A DNA stretch of 60,158 bases from Clostridia bacterium (GCA_900769815.1 CAAGID010000045.1:1-60158); one strand, 5' to 3'. Positions 17,322 through 26,789 are shown, counted from the first letter of the stretch. Notes: generated by a model not told the origin, from the sequence alone. Translations and numbers: made by a program.

Positions 17322-17983
17322 GATTCTTTTTAAATAACTTAAAGATGATGTTCAACCGCAAAATTGTATTAACCGTTGTGATATGCTTTGCAGTAAACGT
17401 GTTTTATAGCTTGGATAAATTTCCTCAAGTTTTATTTGGCGTAAAAAACGGATTTGAAATTTATACGGCTATTCCATGGATATCGGTAATATTTCCTTTC
17501 TTCTTAGGTACGGGTGCATATTTTTCAGCTATGGATGATATATCTCTTTTTACTTTTCCGAAGATTAAAAGCATAGGTAAGTATTATGGTTATTACTATT
17601 TAACGCTGATTTTTTCATCCGCAGTTTATTGTCTGTTCTATGGCGCTATAGCAATAATTTTAGGCGGAGAAATAATTGATACGTTATTTTGTATAGTGTT
17701 ATTAGCTTTGAATTTGTTATTTATTTCAACTATACAATGTGCGGTATATTCAATGAAAAAGAATATTCTGCTAAGCATAGCGATTGTGCTTTTTATAATT
17801 TTAGCCTCTTTAATTTTTCCAAAATCACATTTTAATATCGGTGCGTGGGGAATGCTTGTAAGAAGCAACGTAAAAGCAGATTATGGCTTTAATACTATAA
17901 TTACAACGGTTATACAAATTGTCTTTACCGTAATATGCAATGCAATCATAGTAATTACTAATAAAAACAAAAAAGCATTATAA
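17318..17983 (+). CDS. ABC-2-type membrane protein (third of three)
   Basis: A 221-residue protein with about six hydrophobic helices and a short N-terminal amphipathic stretch, like the two genes before it (F-LNNLKMMFN before the first helix). Translation is coupled to the preceding gene through an ATGA overlap. The product transported is unknown; three dissimilar permeases with one ATPase is an arrangement seen in lantibiotic immunity and peptide-export systems, but no lantibiotic gene is visible. Confidence 0.68.
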   Translation: MRFFLNNLKMMFNRKIVLTVVICFAVNVFYSLDKFPQVLFGVKNGFEIYTAIPWISVIFPFFLGTGAYFSAMDDISLFTFPKIKSIGKYYGYYYLTLIFSSAVYCLFYGAIAIILGGEIIDTLFCIVLLALNLLFISTIQCAVYSMKKNILLSIAIVLFIILASLIFPKSHFNIGAWGMLVRSNVKADYGFNTIITTVIQIVFTVICNAIIVITNKNKKAL

Positions 17984-17996
17984 TAAGGAGAAAAAT

Positions 17997-18632
17997 ATGT
18001 CAATAATAGAAATTAAAAACGTTACGTTAACAATCAAGAAGAAAAAAATTCTTGATGATATTTCGCTTGATATTGAAAAAGGAACGATTCACGCATTAGT
18101 TGGAGAAAACGGATCGGGAAAGACTATGTTGATGAAAAGCATATGCGGATTTGTTCATCCGCAACAAGGTTCAATAACGGTACAAGGAAAAAAAGTCGGA
18201 AGTGACGTTGATTTTCCTGATAATATCGGGCTAATAATTGAAACTCCCGGATTTATTCCGTACTTTTCGGGATATAAAAATCTGGAGTATTTAGCATCTA
18301 TAAAAAATAAAATTTCGAAAAAGGAAATAATGGAGGCCCTTGATGCAGTAGGTCTAACAGAAGCCGCGGATAAGCACGCAGGTAAATATTCTTTAGGTAT
18401 GCGTCAAAGGTTAGGAATAGCACAGGCGATTATGGAGAACCCTGATATATTGGTTTTAGATGAGCCGATGAACGGATTGGATTTAAAGGGCGTAGAGTTT
18501 GTAAGAGAATTGCTTCTTAAATTAAAAAAGGAAGGTAAGACGATACTTATAACAAGCCATAACACTCAAGATATAGAAATTTTGTGCGACAATATTACTC
18601 ATATGGAAGAAGGAAGAATTCTTGAAAAATAA
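17997..18632 (+). CDS. ABC transporter ATP-binding protein (BcrA/CcmA-like)
   Basis: A 211-residue ATPase with Walker A GENGSGKT (about 36-43), signature SLGMRQRLG, Walker B ILVLDEPMNGLD, and a switch His in TSHN. It is on the short side for the BcrA/drug-export group and lacks a C-terminal extension. AAGGAG precedes the ATG. It ends the operon that begins with the lipoprotein at 14590, before a strong terminator. It should power the three ABC-2 membrane proteins upstream. Confidence 0.9.
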   Translation: MSIIEIKNVTLTIKKKKILDDISLDIEKGTIHALVGENGSGKTMLMKSICGFVHPQQGSITVQGKKVGSDVDFPDNIGLIIETPGFIPYFSGYKNLEYLASIKNKISKKEIMEALDAVGLTEAADKHAGKYSLGMRQRLGIAQAIMENPDILVLDEPMNGLDLKGVEFVRELLLKLKKEGKTILITSHNTQDIEILCDNITHMEEGRILEK

Positions 18633-18641
18633 AAGAATATA

Positions 18642-18668
18642 AAAAACGGCAGATTTTCTGCCGTTTTT
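18642..18668. terminator. Bidirectional terminator
   Basis: AAAAACGGCAG, five-base loop, CTGCCGTTTTT. It serves the ABC operon on the plus strand and the M18 aminopeptidase gene on the minus strand. Confidence 0.85.
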
Positions 18669-18671
18669 GTG

Positions 18672-20057
18672 TTATTTAAGGAATTCGTACATTGTTCTGA
18701 ACGCCATATAAACGTCAATTTTTGATACGGTTTCCATTGGCGCGTGCATTGAAAGTATGGGTACGCCAAGGTCAACGGTATCAATACCTAAGGATGAAAT
18801 ATAAAGTGCAACCGTACCGCCACCGCCAAGGTCAACTTTACCTAATTCGCCTGTCTGCCAGATGATGTTTGCATCATCAAGCATTTTTCTGATTTCAGCC
18901 ATATATTCGGCGGAAGCGTCATTTGAACCGCTTTTACCCCGTGCACCGGTGTATTTGGTAATAACTACACCGTAGTTTATAAATGAGGCATTTCTTCTTT
19001 CAAAAGCATCCTGGAAGGTGGGGTCAACGGCTGCGTTAACGTCAGCAGATAAGCACTGTGAAGCACGGAGTGCATCGTCAGGCTCAACGCCCTGCATACG
19101 TGCAATATCACTTACAACGTGTAAAAGGAAATGAGAATCAAGACCTGTATTACCAACTGAACCGATTTCCTCCTTGTCGGCAAGAACGCAAACAGCAGTC
19201 CTTTTAGGAATTTTAATATCACAGATAGCCATTAAAGAGGGATAAGCACAAACTCTGTCATCGTGACCATATGAGCCGATAAGTGAACGGTCAAAGCCAA
19301 CGTCTTTAGCTTTAAATGCGGGAACTGCTTCAAGCTCGGCTGAAAGGAAGTCGGCCTCGGTAACGCCGTATTTTTCATAAAGAATATTTAAAATATTAAG
19401 TTTAACAAGCTCACTGCCCTCGTCAGCTTTAAAAGGACGGCTTCCGATTAAAATGTTAAGCTCCTCGCCTTTGATTCCGTCAGGAAGCAGACGTTTGTTT
19501 TGCTCGCTTGCAAGGTGGGGAAGCAGGTCGTTTATAACAAAAACGGGGTCGTTTTCGTCCTCACCAATATTTATTTTGATTTGTGTGCCGTCTTTTTTAA
19601 CGAAAACACCGTGAAGTGCAAGAGGAATTACTGCCCACTGATATTTTCTTACACCGCCGTAATAGTGTGTCTTTAACATTGCAAGCTCAATTTCCTCATA
19701 GAGGGGATTGGGCTTTAAATCAAGGCGGGGGGAATCAATATGGGATGCGGCAATGCGTACGCCCTTTGATGCATCTTCTTCGCCGATTACAACAAAAACG
19801 GCTGATTTGTTGCGGTTGTTAATGTAATATCTGTCGCCTGCAACGTATTTCTTGCCCTTTTCATAAGGCTTGAAGCCGTTGGCTTCAGCAATTAAAATTG
19901 ATGCATCAACGCTTTCACGCTCGGTTTTTGCATCATCAAGGAATTTTTTGTAGCCTTCCGAAAACGCATCAGCCTTTTTAAGCTCCTCATCGCTTATGCG
20001 AGTTGCTCCGTGCTCAGGGGAATAAAATAATTTTTCTTTTAATTCTTTAACGTCCAT
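18672..20057 (-). CDS. M18-family zinc aminopeptidase
   Basis: A 461-residue metallo-aminopeptidase of the aspartyl-aminopeptidase family. Zinc-ligand motifs include AASHIDSPRLDLKP (about residues 96-109), ADKEEIGSVGNTG (near 290) and a final PILSMHAPMETVSK with the last His. It is cytosolic and should trim N-terminal residues from peptides. It is the last gene of the leftward rny operon, 12 bp behind rsmA; GGAGG precedes the ATG. Length is normal. Confidence 0.92.
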   Translation of the reverse strand: MDVKELKEKLFYSPEHGATRISDEELKKADAFSEGYKKFLDDAKTERESVDASILIAEANGFKPYEKGKKYVAGDRYYINNRNKSAVFVVIGEEDASKGVRIAASHIDSPRLDLKPNPLYEEIELAMLKTHYYGGVRKYQWAVIPLALHGVFVKKDGTQIKINIGEDENDPVFVINDLLPHLASEQNKRLLPDGIKGEELNILIGSRPFKADEGSELVKLNILNILYEKYGVTEADFLSAELEAVPAFKAKDVGFDRSLIGSYGHDDRVCAYPSLMAICDIKIPKRTAVCVLADKEEIGSVGNTGLDSHFLLHVVSDIARMQGVEPDDALRASQCLSADVNAAVDPTFQDAFERRNASFINYGVVITKYTGARGKSGSNDASAEYMAEIRKMLDDANIIWQTGELGKVDLGGGGTVALYISSLGIDTVDLGVPILSMHAPMETVSKIDVYMAFRTMYEFLK

Positions 20058-20069
20058 TTCTTAATCCTC

Positions 20070-20930
20070 CTATTGAAGTATATTATATAACTTATCTGCT
20101 ATAATTGCAAGATTTTTAATTGAAAGCGCTTCTCCGCGGATTGTTGAAGAAAAACCGCTTTCAGTAATTATATTTTCTGCAGTAGGTCTGTCAATATTAA
20201 AAGATGCAATTAAATTGTTTGCCAAAGTTTTCCTACGCATTGCAAAGGCCGATTTTACAAGCTTAAAAAACATTTCCTCACTTTGAACGTTAACAAGAGG
20301 CTCTTCTAATCGCTCTAAGCGGATTACTTGCGAAGCCACTTTAGGTGCAGGATAGAAGCAGGAAGCAGGAATTTTTGAGCAAAGATGAGTCTTTGTATAA
20401 AACTGCACCGCACAAGTTAAAGCACCGTATTCAGGAGTATTTTCCTTTGCTGCCATACGTTGAGCGACTTCTTTTTGAACAAGCACTGTTAAGGATCTAA
20501 ACTTGATTCCGCTTTCTAAAATACTCATAATTATAGGTGTTGTAATGTAGTAGGGGAGGTTTGCACAAAGTGCAAAGTCCTCTTCGAGTTTTTCCTCATA
20601 GAATTTTTTAATGTCCAATGAAAGAAAATCGGCATTAACAACTTCTATGTTATCAAAACCATCTAAGGTTTGTTTATGCACAGGCAAAAGAGATTTATCG
20701 ACCTCAACTGAAACAACTCTTTTTGCACGCTTGGATAAAACACGAGTTAAAGTACCTGCTCCTGTGCCGATTTCAAGAACGGTCTGATTTTCGCTTATGT
20801 TTGCATCGTCGGCAATCATATTTAAAATGCGTTCATCACAAAGAAAGTTCTGTCCTAAAGATTTTGAAAACCCAAATCCCGTTTCATTAAAAATTCTTTT
20901 AAGCTCGTTGCCCGTAAGCTTTTCTATCAT
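20070..20930 (-). CDS. rsmA: 16S rRNA dimethyladenosine transferase
   Basis: A 286-residue KsgA/RsmA enzyme that dimethylates two adjacent adenines near the 3' end of 16S rRNA. It has FSKSLGQNFL near the start, SAM motif LEIGTGAGTLT, and the catalytic NLPYYI. The C-terminal helical domain carries FAMRRKTLANNL. I take ATG 20930, whose ATGA overlaps the ABC-F stop; an ATG six codons earlier lies wholly within the ABC-F gene. Confidence 0.93.
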   Translation of the reverse strand: MIEKLTGNELKRIFNETGFGFSKSLGQNFLCDERILNMIADDANISENQTVLEIGTGAGTLTRVLSKRAKRVVSVEVDKSLLPVHKQTLDGFDNIEVVNADFLSLDIKKFYEEKLEEDFALCANLPYYITTPIIMSILESGIKFRSLTVLVQKEVAQRMAAKENTPEYGALTCAVQFYTKTHLCSKIPASCFYPAPKVASQVIRLERLEEPLVNVQSEEMFFKLVKSAFAMRRKTLANNLIASFNIDRPTAENIITESGFSSTIRGEALSIKNLAIIADKLYNILQ

Positions 20931-22816
20931 TGGCTTAATTCCATCCATTCTTCCATAGTGTTATCTAATCTGTCTTTAATTTCTTTATATTCAGCCTGAA
21001 TTTTAAGCATTTTTTCTGTATCGGAATATATTTCAGGCTTAGTAAACAGTTCTTCATATTCTGCTTGCTTTAATTCTAAAGCTTCAATTTCCTTTTCAAG
21101 TTCGCGGATTCTTGCACGCTTCTTTTTGTCGTTTTCACGGGATTGTTTTTCCTTTGCACGCTCTTTTGCAAGCTGAGTTTTATTTACCGTAACCGTATTT
21201 TCTTCCTGATTTTCAGGCTTTAATGAGTTGATGTAATCATCATAAGAACCCTTAAAAACCTGAACGGAGCCGTCTTTAATTATCCAAAGAGTATCGGCAA
21301 TTCGGTTTATGAAATAGCGGTCGTGGGAAACGGCAATAATGGTGCCTTCGAAACGCTCTAAAGCATCCTCTAAAACTTCGCGGGAGTCCATATCAAGATG
21401 GTTGGTCGGTTCGTCAAGAACAAGTGTGTTTGCACCCATTATTGAAAGTTTTGCTAAGGCAACTCTTGCTCTTTCGCCACCGGAAAGAACTGTACCTTCT
21501 TTAAAAACGTCCTCGCCAAAGAAAAGCATTGAGGCACAGCGTGAACGAACCTGAGTTTGTGTTAAATTGCGATTTCCCGCCCACACCATATCCATAACGG
21601 TATCAGATCCCATAAAATCACGATGACCCTGCTCATAATATCCAAAGTCAACGTTTACCCCTTTTTGTACAGTACCGTTTTTAGGAAAACGCTTGCCCAA
21701 TAAAATTTCCATAAGCGTAGTTTTACCTGCACCGTTAGGGCCTATAATTACAATTTTCTGACCTTGCTTAATTTCAGAAGAAAAGTTTTCAAAAAGCGTT
21801 TTATCCTCAAAACTCATTTTCAGAGAATTGATTTTTAAAACGTCGCCGCCTGAAATGCGGTCCATATTAAAGTTAAGACGCATATCGTTGTGACTTTCGG
21901 GGGCGTCGATAAGCTCCATTTTGTTTAAAACTTTTTCTCTGCTTTCTGCGGCACGGATAGATTTTTCACGGTTAAACTGTCTGAACCGTGCAATAATTGC
22001 ACGCTGTCTCTTGATTTCATCCTGCTGTTTTTCGTAAAGCTTTTGGTTAGCTTTTAATTCTTCTTCCCATTTACGGCAATATTCAGTATAATTGCCTTTA
22101 TAATAGTGAAGCTTGCCATTTTCAATCTGCGCAACGCCGTCGCAAAGCTTATCCATCATATAGCGGTCGTGGGAAATTAAAAGTATTGTGCCCTGGAACC
22201 TTGAAAGATAATCGGTAAGCCATTGTGCCGCATCGAGGTCTAAGTGGTTGGTAGGTTCGTCAAGAAGGAGAATATCGTTTTTCTGTAAAAGCATTTTTGC
22301 TAAGGCAAGACGGGTTTTTTCTCCTCCAGAAAGAGTATCAACGGGCTTATCCCAGAATTCCTCTGTTAAACCAAGACCTTTTAAAACGCCCATAAGCCGA
22401 CTTTTCCAGCCGTAACCGCCAAGCTCTTCAAATAAGTTCTGTGCGTTTTCATATTTTTCACCTAAAAGAGAAATATCGGCATTTTCTTCGGCCATAGCTT
22501 CTTCAATTTTGTGCATACGTTCCTCTGTGGAAAAAAGCTCATCAAAGCTTTTTACGGCTTCATCAAAAACGGAATGACCGCCTTTTGCAGTATGCTGCTG
22601 TTCAAGGTATCCGATTTTTAAGCCTTTCATAATTGAAAGGGAACCCTCGGAATATTCCTGAATCCCCGCAATAACCTTCATAAGAGTGGTCTTGCCTGCA
22701 CCGTTAAGCCCTGTTAAACCGATACATTGACCCTTTTGTATAGTAAGAGTCGCGTTTTTGATAATATCTTTTTCGCCAAAGGAAACGGTTAAATTGTTAA
22801 TATCAATAAGTATCAT
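20927..22816 (-). CDS. ABC-F family ATPase
   Basis: A 629-residue cytosolic protein with two ABC domains and no membrane part. Walker A motifs are GLNGAGKTT (about 36) and GPNGAGKTT (about 354); signatures are LSGGEKTRLALA and LSGGERARVALA. The linker carries the FNREKSIRAAESREK pattern, and a charged coiled coil of about 100 residues ends the protein. The layout fits Uup/YdiF-type translation factors that act in the ribosomal E site; antibiotic resistance cannot be claimed. TAGGAT lies 5 bases before the ATG, directly after a strong terminator hairpin. Confidence 0.9.
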   Translation of the reverse strand: MILIDINNLTVSFGEKDIIKNATLTIQKGQCIGLTGLNGAGKTTLMKVIAGIQEYSEGSLSIMKGLKIGYLEQQHTAKGGHSVFDEAVKSFDELFSTEERMHKIEEAMAEENADISLLGEKYENAQNLFEELGGYGWKSRLMGVLKGLGLTEEFWDKPVDTLSGGEKTRLALAKMLLQKNDILLLDEPTNHLDLDAAQWLTDYLSRFQGTILLISHDRYMMDKLCDGVAQIENGKLHYYKGNYTEYCRKWEEELKANQKLYEKQQDEIKRQRAIIARFRQFNREKSIRAAESREKVLNKMELIDAPESHNDMRLNFNMDRISGGDVLKINSLKMSFEDKTLFENFSSEIKQGQKIVIIGPNGAGKTTLMEILLGKRFPKNGTVQKGVNVDFGYYEQGHRDFMGSDTVMDMVWAGNRNLTQTQVRSRCASMLFFGEDVFKEGTVLSGGERARVALAKLSIMGANTLVLDEPTNHLDMDSREVLEDALERFEGTIIAVSHDRYFINRIADTLWIIKDGSVQVFKGSYDDYINSLKPENQEENTVTVNKTQLAKERAKEKQSRENDKKKRARIRELEKEIEALELKQAEYEELFTKPEIYSDTEKMLKIQAEYKEIKDRLDNTMEEWMELSQ

Positions 22817-22824
22817 TTTATCCT

Positions 22825-22849
22825 AAAAAAAGGGGGTTTTTAAACCCCC
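22825..22849 (-). terminator. Terminator between rny and the ABC-F gene
   Basis: On the minus strand, GGGGGTTT, short loop, AAACCCCC and seven T. The T tract ends within a few bases of the ABC-F ribosome binding site. Confidence 0.85.
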
Positions 22850-22891
22850 ACCTATAGATTATAAATAAATTTTTTGAAAGGGCGAAAAACG

Positions 22892-24433
22892 CTACTTTGC
22901 GTATTCTACCTTACGTGTTTCACGAACAACGTTAACCTTAATCTGTCCGGGATAAACCATATCGGTCTCAATACGTTTTGCAATATCCTTAGCCATAAGA
23001 ACTGTTGCTTCTTCAGTAACAACCTCAGGCTTAACGATAATACGAATCTCTCTGCCTGCCTGAACTGCAAAGGACTTTTCAACACCGTTAAAGGAGTTTG
23101 CAATTTCCTCAAGCTGTTCAAGACGCTTAATGTAAGCTTCAAGAGTTTCTCTTCTTGCACCGGGACGTGCACCTGAGATAGCGTCTGCTGCCTGCACCAG
23201 TACGGCTTCGATGGTCTGAGGCTCAACGTCGTTGTGGTGTGCGTGGATACAATGGATAACTTCATTATTTTCACGGTATTTTTTAGCAAGGTCAACACCA
23301 ATCTGAATATGAGTGCCTTCAATCTCGTGGTCAACTGCCTTACCAATATCGTGAAGTAAACCTGCACGCTTTGCTAAAGTAATGTCAGCACCGATTTCGC
23401 CTGCTAAAAGACCTGCGATATATGAAACTTCCAATGAGTGCTTAAGTACGTTCTGACCATAGCTTGTACGATATTTAAGACGACCTAAAATCTTAACAAG
23501 CTCAGGGTGAATGTTGTGGATACCTGCATCGAATACGGTTGCTTCACCTGCTTCTTTAATCTGCTGTTCAACTTCCTTGCGAGCTTTTTCAACCATATCC
23601 TCAATTCGTGTAGGATGAATTCTTCCGTCAACGATAAGTCTTTCAAGGGCGATACGTGCAATATCACGTCTTACAGGGTCAAAGGATGAAAGAATAACTG
23701 CTTCGGGTGTGTCGTCAATAATAAGCTCAACACCTGTTGCCGTTTCAATAGCCTTAATGTTTCTGCCTTCACGACCGATAATTCTGCCCTTCATTTCATC
23801 GTTGGGCAATGCAACTACTGAAACTGTAGTTTCTGCAACGTGGTCGGCAGCACAACGCTGAATAGCCATTGTAATAATGTTTCTTGCAATCTTTTCGCCT
23901 TCGCTTTTTGCGTGAGCCTCAATGTCACGCACCTTAATTGCGGCATCGTGGCGGGCTTCGTTTTCAACTGTTTCAATAAGTGCTTGTTTGGCTTCATCTG
24001 AAGAAAGTCCTGCAACTTTTTCAAGCTCAACAACTCTGCGCTTGTTTAATTCGTCAGCGGCAAGCAAGCTGTCTTCAAGCTCTTTTTCTTTGTTAAAAAG
24101 CTTTTCTTCCTTTGCTTCAAGAGAAGCAATCTTCTTGTCCATCTGTTCTTCTTTTTGAAGAAATCTCTTTTCAAGCTTTGTAACTTCATTTCTGCGTTCT
24201 TTACATTCAGCATCACATTCGCTTCTTAAGCGGTGAACTTCATCTTTTGCTTCTGAAATTCTCTCCTTTGAAAGCATTTCAGCTCTGTTCTTTGCATCTT
24301 CAAGTATGCGGTTGGCGGCTTCGTCAGCTCTGCCCATTCTCGCTTCAATTGTCCGTTTTTGTATTACACTGCCGATAACAAGACCTATAATAAGTGTTAT
24401 AGCGGCAATAACTATACCTAACCATAATTCCAT
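22892..24433 (-). CDS. rny: Ribonuclease Y
   Basis: A 513-residue membrane-anchored endoribonuclease that starts mRNA decay. It has an N-terminal membrane helix (5-25), a long coiled coil (about 30-190), a KH domain with IIGREGRNIKAIE (about 218-230) and an HD domain with LLHDIGKAVDHE (about 360-371). GGAGGTG precedes the ATG. Length and order are those of the family. A strong promoter (24520-24548) lies upstream. It heads the group rny, ABC-F, rsmA, M18 peptidase, although a terminator follows it. Confidence 0.95.
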   Translation of the reverse strand: MELWLGIVIAAITLIIGLVIGSVIQKRTIEARMGRADEAANRILEDAKNRAEMLSKERISEAKDEVHRLRSECDAECKERRNEVTKLEKRFLQKEEQMDKKIASLEAKEEKLFNKEKELEDSLLAADELNKRRVVELEKVAGLSSDEAKQALIETVENEARHDAAIKVRDIEAHAKSEGEKIARNIITMAIQRCAADHVAETTVSVVALPNDEMKGRIIGREGRNIKAIETATGVELIIDDTPEAVILSSFDPVRRDIARIALERLIVDGRIHPTRIEDMVEKARKEVEQQIKEAGEATVFDAGIHNIHPELVKILGRLKYRTSYGQNVLKHSLEVSYIAGLLAGEIGADITLAKRAGLLHDIGKAVDHEIEGTHIQIGVDLAKKYRENNEVIHCIHAHHNDVEPQTIEAVLVQAADAISGARPGARRETLEAYIKRLEQLEEIANSFNGVEKSFAVQAGREIRIIVKPEVVTEEATVLMAKDIAKRIETDMVYPGQIKVNVVRETRKVEYAK

Positions 24434-24519
24434 TATAAAACACCTCCTGTTCCTAAATTTTAGTGGAAATCCGATTTTATCTAAACAAACAAAAAATTGA
24501 AAATATTTTCACCGATACC

Positions 24520-24548
24520 ATTATACCTCGAAATTTAAAAAATGTCAA
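24520..24548 (-). promoter_or_regulatory. Promoter of rny
   Basis: On the minus strand, TTGACA (24548-24543), 17-bp spacer, TATAAT (24525-24520). Confidence 0.85.
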
Positions 24549-24848
24549 TAATATATGTATAATATAATAATAACTATTTGTATAGATGTCAATGATGGGT
24601 GACACTTTTTTCTAAAAAATAAATTTGTCCGTTTTATCAAGGGAAGGCGTGGAGATTTTTGTAAGAAAATACTACCCGACCTTGACAAAGTACATATGAG
24701 TATAATGTTTATAGGGATTAAGCACTTTTGTGCTTTGTCTCCTATCAATTGTAGCATAACAAGTTTTTTATTCATTCAATATTCGTCTGTTTGAAACTCT
24801 CCTTTCATAGGGTGCTCAAAAGTATTGTACCTTAAGTCATTTTTTCGC
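24549..24848. other. Intergenic region, possible decayed element
   Basis: No gene is supported. A minus-strand open frame at 24545-24775 has no good ribosome binding site. The stretch AGCACTTTTGTGCT (24722-24735) is a small palindrome, and the 24590-24770 part differs in texture from the flanking promoters, so it may be the remains of a mobile element. I see no terminal repeats that would prove it. Confidence 0.35.
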
Positions 24849-24877
24849 TTGAAATTTCACAAAAAAAGCGATATAAT
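24849..24877 (+). promoter_or_regulatory. Promoter of the CAP-domain lipoprotein
   Basis: TTGAAA (24849-24854), 17-bp spacer, TATAAT (24872-24877). Confidence 0.8.
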
Positions 24878-24900
24878 ATTTCTGTAAAGGATGTGATAAT

Positions 24901-25788
24901 ATGAAAAAACTTTTTATTTTGTTTCTAGTTTTATTAATTATTCTTTCGGGATGTAATAAAAACACACAAAAACAGGATAACTCTAAAAAAACAAACGCTC
25001 CCATTATTACTGAATCTAATAAGAACACAGAGTCTCCTATTATTGAGGAAACACCCGTATCAACAGCTGTAACTCCAACACCTACTGAAACGCCCATGCC
25101 AACAATTACGCCAGCCACAACCATTACTTCCACACCAACAGCAACGCCAAATTCAACTGCTACGCCCATTGAAGCTGTGCCAACTGCTACGCCCACAATA
25201 ACTATCAAGCCAACGCCAACAGTTAAACCAACCGTAAAGCCTACTCCAACGGCCAACCCCACGGCAAAGCCTATGCCAACGGCTGAGCCTACGCCAATAC
25301 CTGAAGAAGGAAATTTAGTTACCTCATCAATGCTCCAAAAAATTGAAACTGAATTTCTAAGGCTTGTAAACAACGAAAGAAGCCGCGTAGGTGTCAATAC
25401 GCTTACGATAAACTCTCATCTTGACAGTTGTGCAATTACCCGTTCAAAAGAAATAATACAATCCTTCTCACACACCCGCCCCAACGGAACCAGTTGCTTT
25501 ACGTTAGTTGATTCAAACAAATATAAATACAACGCACTTGGTGAGAATATTGTTAAGACCTCTCACGTAGGCAACGGTTACATAACGCCCTTTGACGGAA
25601 GTGATGCCCAGCTTGAAGCCGTTGCCACGCATATGTTTACCTTGTTCAAAAACAGTCCCGGTCACTATGAAAACATGATAAAAGATAATTTTGAACACTG
25701 CGGTATCGGCATTTCATATGAATTCGATGAGAGTGCAGGAATCCCGGCATTCTACTGCGCACACTTGTTCGGTGCTGATTTTAACTAA
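24901..25788 (+). CDS. CAP/SCP-domain lipoprotein with Thr-Pro linker
   Basis: A 295-residue lipoprotein. The signal peptide ends in LILSGC. Residues about 50-135 are a Thr/Pro-rich linker of degenerate TPT repeats. The C-terminal 150 residues form a CAP domain of the YkwD type: LVNNERSRVGVNTL, SFSHTRPNGTSCF, GENIVKTS, and NMIKDNFEHCGIG, with the conserved His and Glu residues in place. It is anchored outside the membrane and displayed away from it by the linker. CAP proteins occur in spores and cell envelopes; the target is not known. Confidence 0.88.
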   Translation: MKKLFILFLVLLIILSGCNKNTQKQDNSKKTNAPIITESNKNTESPIIEETPVSTAVTPTPTETPMPTITPATTITSTPTATPNSTATPIEAVPTATPTITIKPTPTVKPTVKPTPTANPTAKPMPTAEPTPIPEEGNLVTSSMLQKIETEFLRLVNNERSRVGVNTLTINSHLDSCAITRSKEIIQSFSHTRPNGTSCFTLVDSNKYKYNALGENIVKTSHVGNGYITPFDGSDAQLEAVATHMFTLFKNSPGHYENMIKDNFEHCGIGISYEFDESAGIPAFYCAHLFGADFN

Positions 25789-25795
25789 ATAGAGA

Positions 25796-25830
25796 AACCG
25801 AGATTCACAAAAGTGTATCTCGGTTATTTT
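25796..25830. terminator. Bidirectional terminator
   Basis: AACCGAGAT, loop, ATCTCGGTT and a T-rich tail, between convergent genes. Confidence 0.8.
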
Positions 25831-26778
25831 TTATGAAACTACATTTTGGGGATTTCCCTCTAAAAACGCCTTAATATTATCGTAAACTATATCAAGAAGC
25901 CTTAGTCTCGTTTCCTTGCCTGCCCAGGCAATGTGTGGAGTTATATAGCAGTTGGGGGCATTATATAAGGGGCAATCCTTATCCATAGGCTCGCTCCTTA
26001 ATACGTCAATTCCTGCACCTAAAAGCTTACCTTTTTCAAGGGCGTTTCTTAAAGCAAATTCATCAACCATACCGCCTCGGGCAGTATTTATAAATATTGC
26101 ACCGTCCTTCATTTTATTGAAGGCTTCTTCGTTCATTATGTTTTCGGAATCCTTATTTAATGGGCAATGAAGCGTTACTATATCAGAGTTTTTCAAAAGC
26201 TCGTTAAAAGGAACCTGTGTAACCGTATCATCATTAACCTTACTTCTGTTGGTAACTAAAACCTTCATATTAAAGGCCTTTGCAATATCGCCTACTCGTC
26301 TTCCGATGGAGCCGTAGCCCACAATACCTATTGTTTTGCCTGAAAGCTCACTTAAAGGCAGAGGAAAATATGAAAAGGTTCTGCTTTTTATCCAGTCGCC
26401 CTGCTTTACCGTTTCATTATATTCTCCAACCCTGTCTAAAATGGCAAGAATAAAGGCTATGGTGTGCTGTGCAACGGCTTCAGTTGAATACCCCGGTGCA
26501 TTGCAAACGGTTATATTATTATTTTTTGCATACTCAGTATCAATATTATTATATCCCGTTGCAAATAAGCCGATATATTTTAATTTTTTTGCATCCTTCA
26601 TATTTTGGGCATTTAACTGATTTTTATTGGTAATAACAATATCCGCGTCCTTAATACGCTCTGCTATTTCTGTTTTATCGGTTAAGCCGTAGATTTTAAG
26701 CTCGCCGAAATCGGAAAATCTTTCGAAGGAAACATCTCCGCTTGTAACCGTATCTGCATCTAAAATAACTATTTTCAT
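25831..26778 (-). CDS. D-isomer 2-hydroxyacid dehydrogenase (hydroxypyruvate reductase-like)
   Basis: A 315-residue NAD-dependent dehydrogenase. The nucleotide-binding motif is GYGSIGRRVG (about 155-164). Catalytic residues appear as Arg in NTARGGMVDE, Glu in the following RSEPM region, and His in TPHIAWAG. It resembles glycerate dehydrogenases (HprA), which reduce hydroxypyruvate or glyoxylate. It is 11 bp behind the MFS transporter, so the transported compound may be its substrate or precursor. Confidence 0.88.
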   Translation of the reverse strand: MKIVILDADTVTSGDVSFERFSDFGELKIYGLTDKTEIAERIKDADIVITNKNQLNAQNMKDAKKLKYIGLFATGYNNIDTEYAKNNNITVCNAPGYSTEAVAQHTIAFILAILDRVGEYNETVKQGDWIKSRTFSYFPLPLSELSGKTIGIVGYGSIGRRVGDIAKAFNMKVLVTNRSKVNDDTVTQVPFNELLKNSDIVTLHCPLNKDSENIMNEEAFNKMKDGAIFINTARGGMVDEFALRNALEKGKLLGAGIDVLRSEPMDKDCPLYNAPNCYITPHIAWAGKETRLRLLDIVYDNIKAFLEGNPQNVVS

Positions 26779-26789
26779 AAAAGCTCTCC

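Noticed and set aside
24680..24705. Promoter from TTGACA near 24682 and TATAAT near 24700
   Set aside because: The spacing is only 13 bp and no gene follows on that strand before the next promoter.
24837..25397. 186-codon minus-strand frame rich in Gly and Val
   Set aside because: It is the antisense of the Thr/Pro repeat linker in the CAP-domain lipoprotein; such repeats always open the opposite strand.
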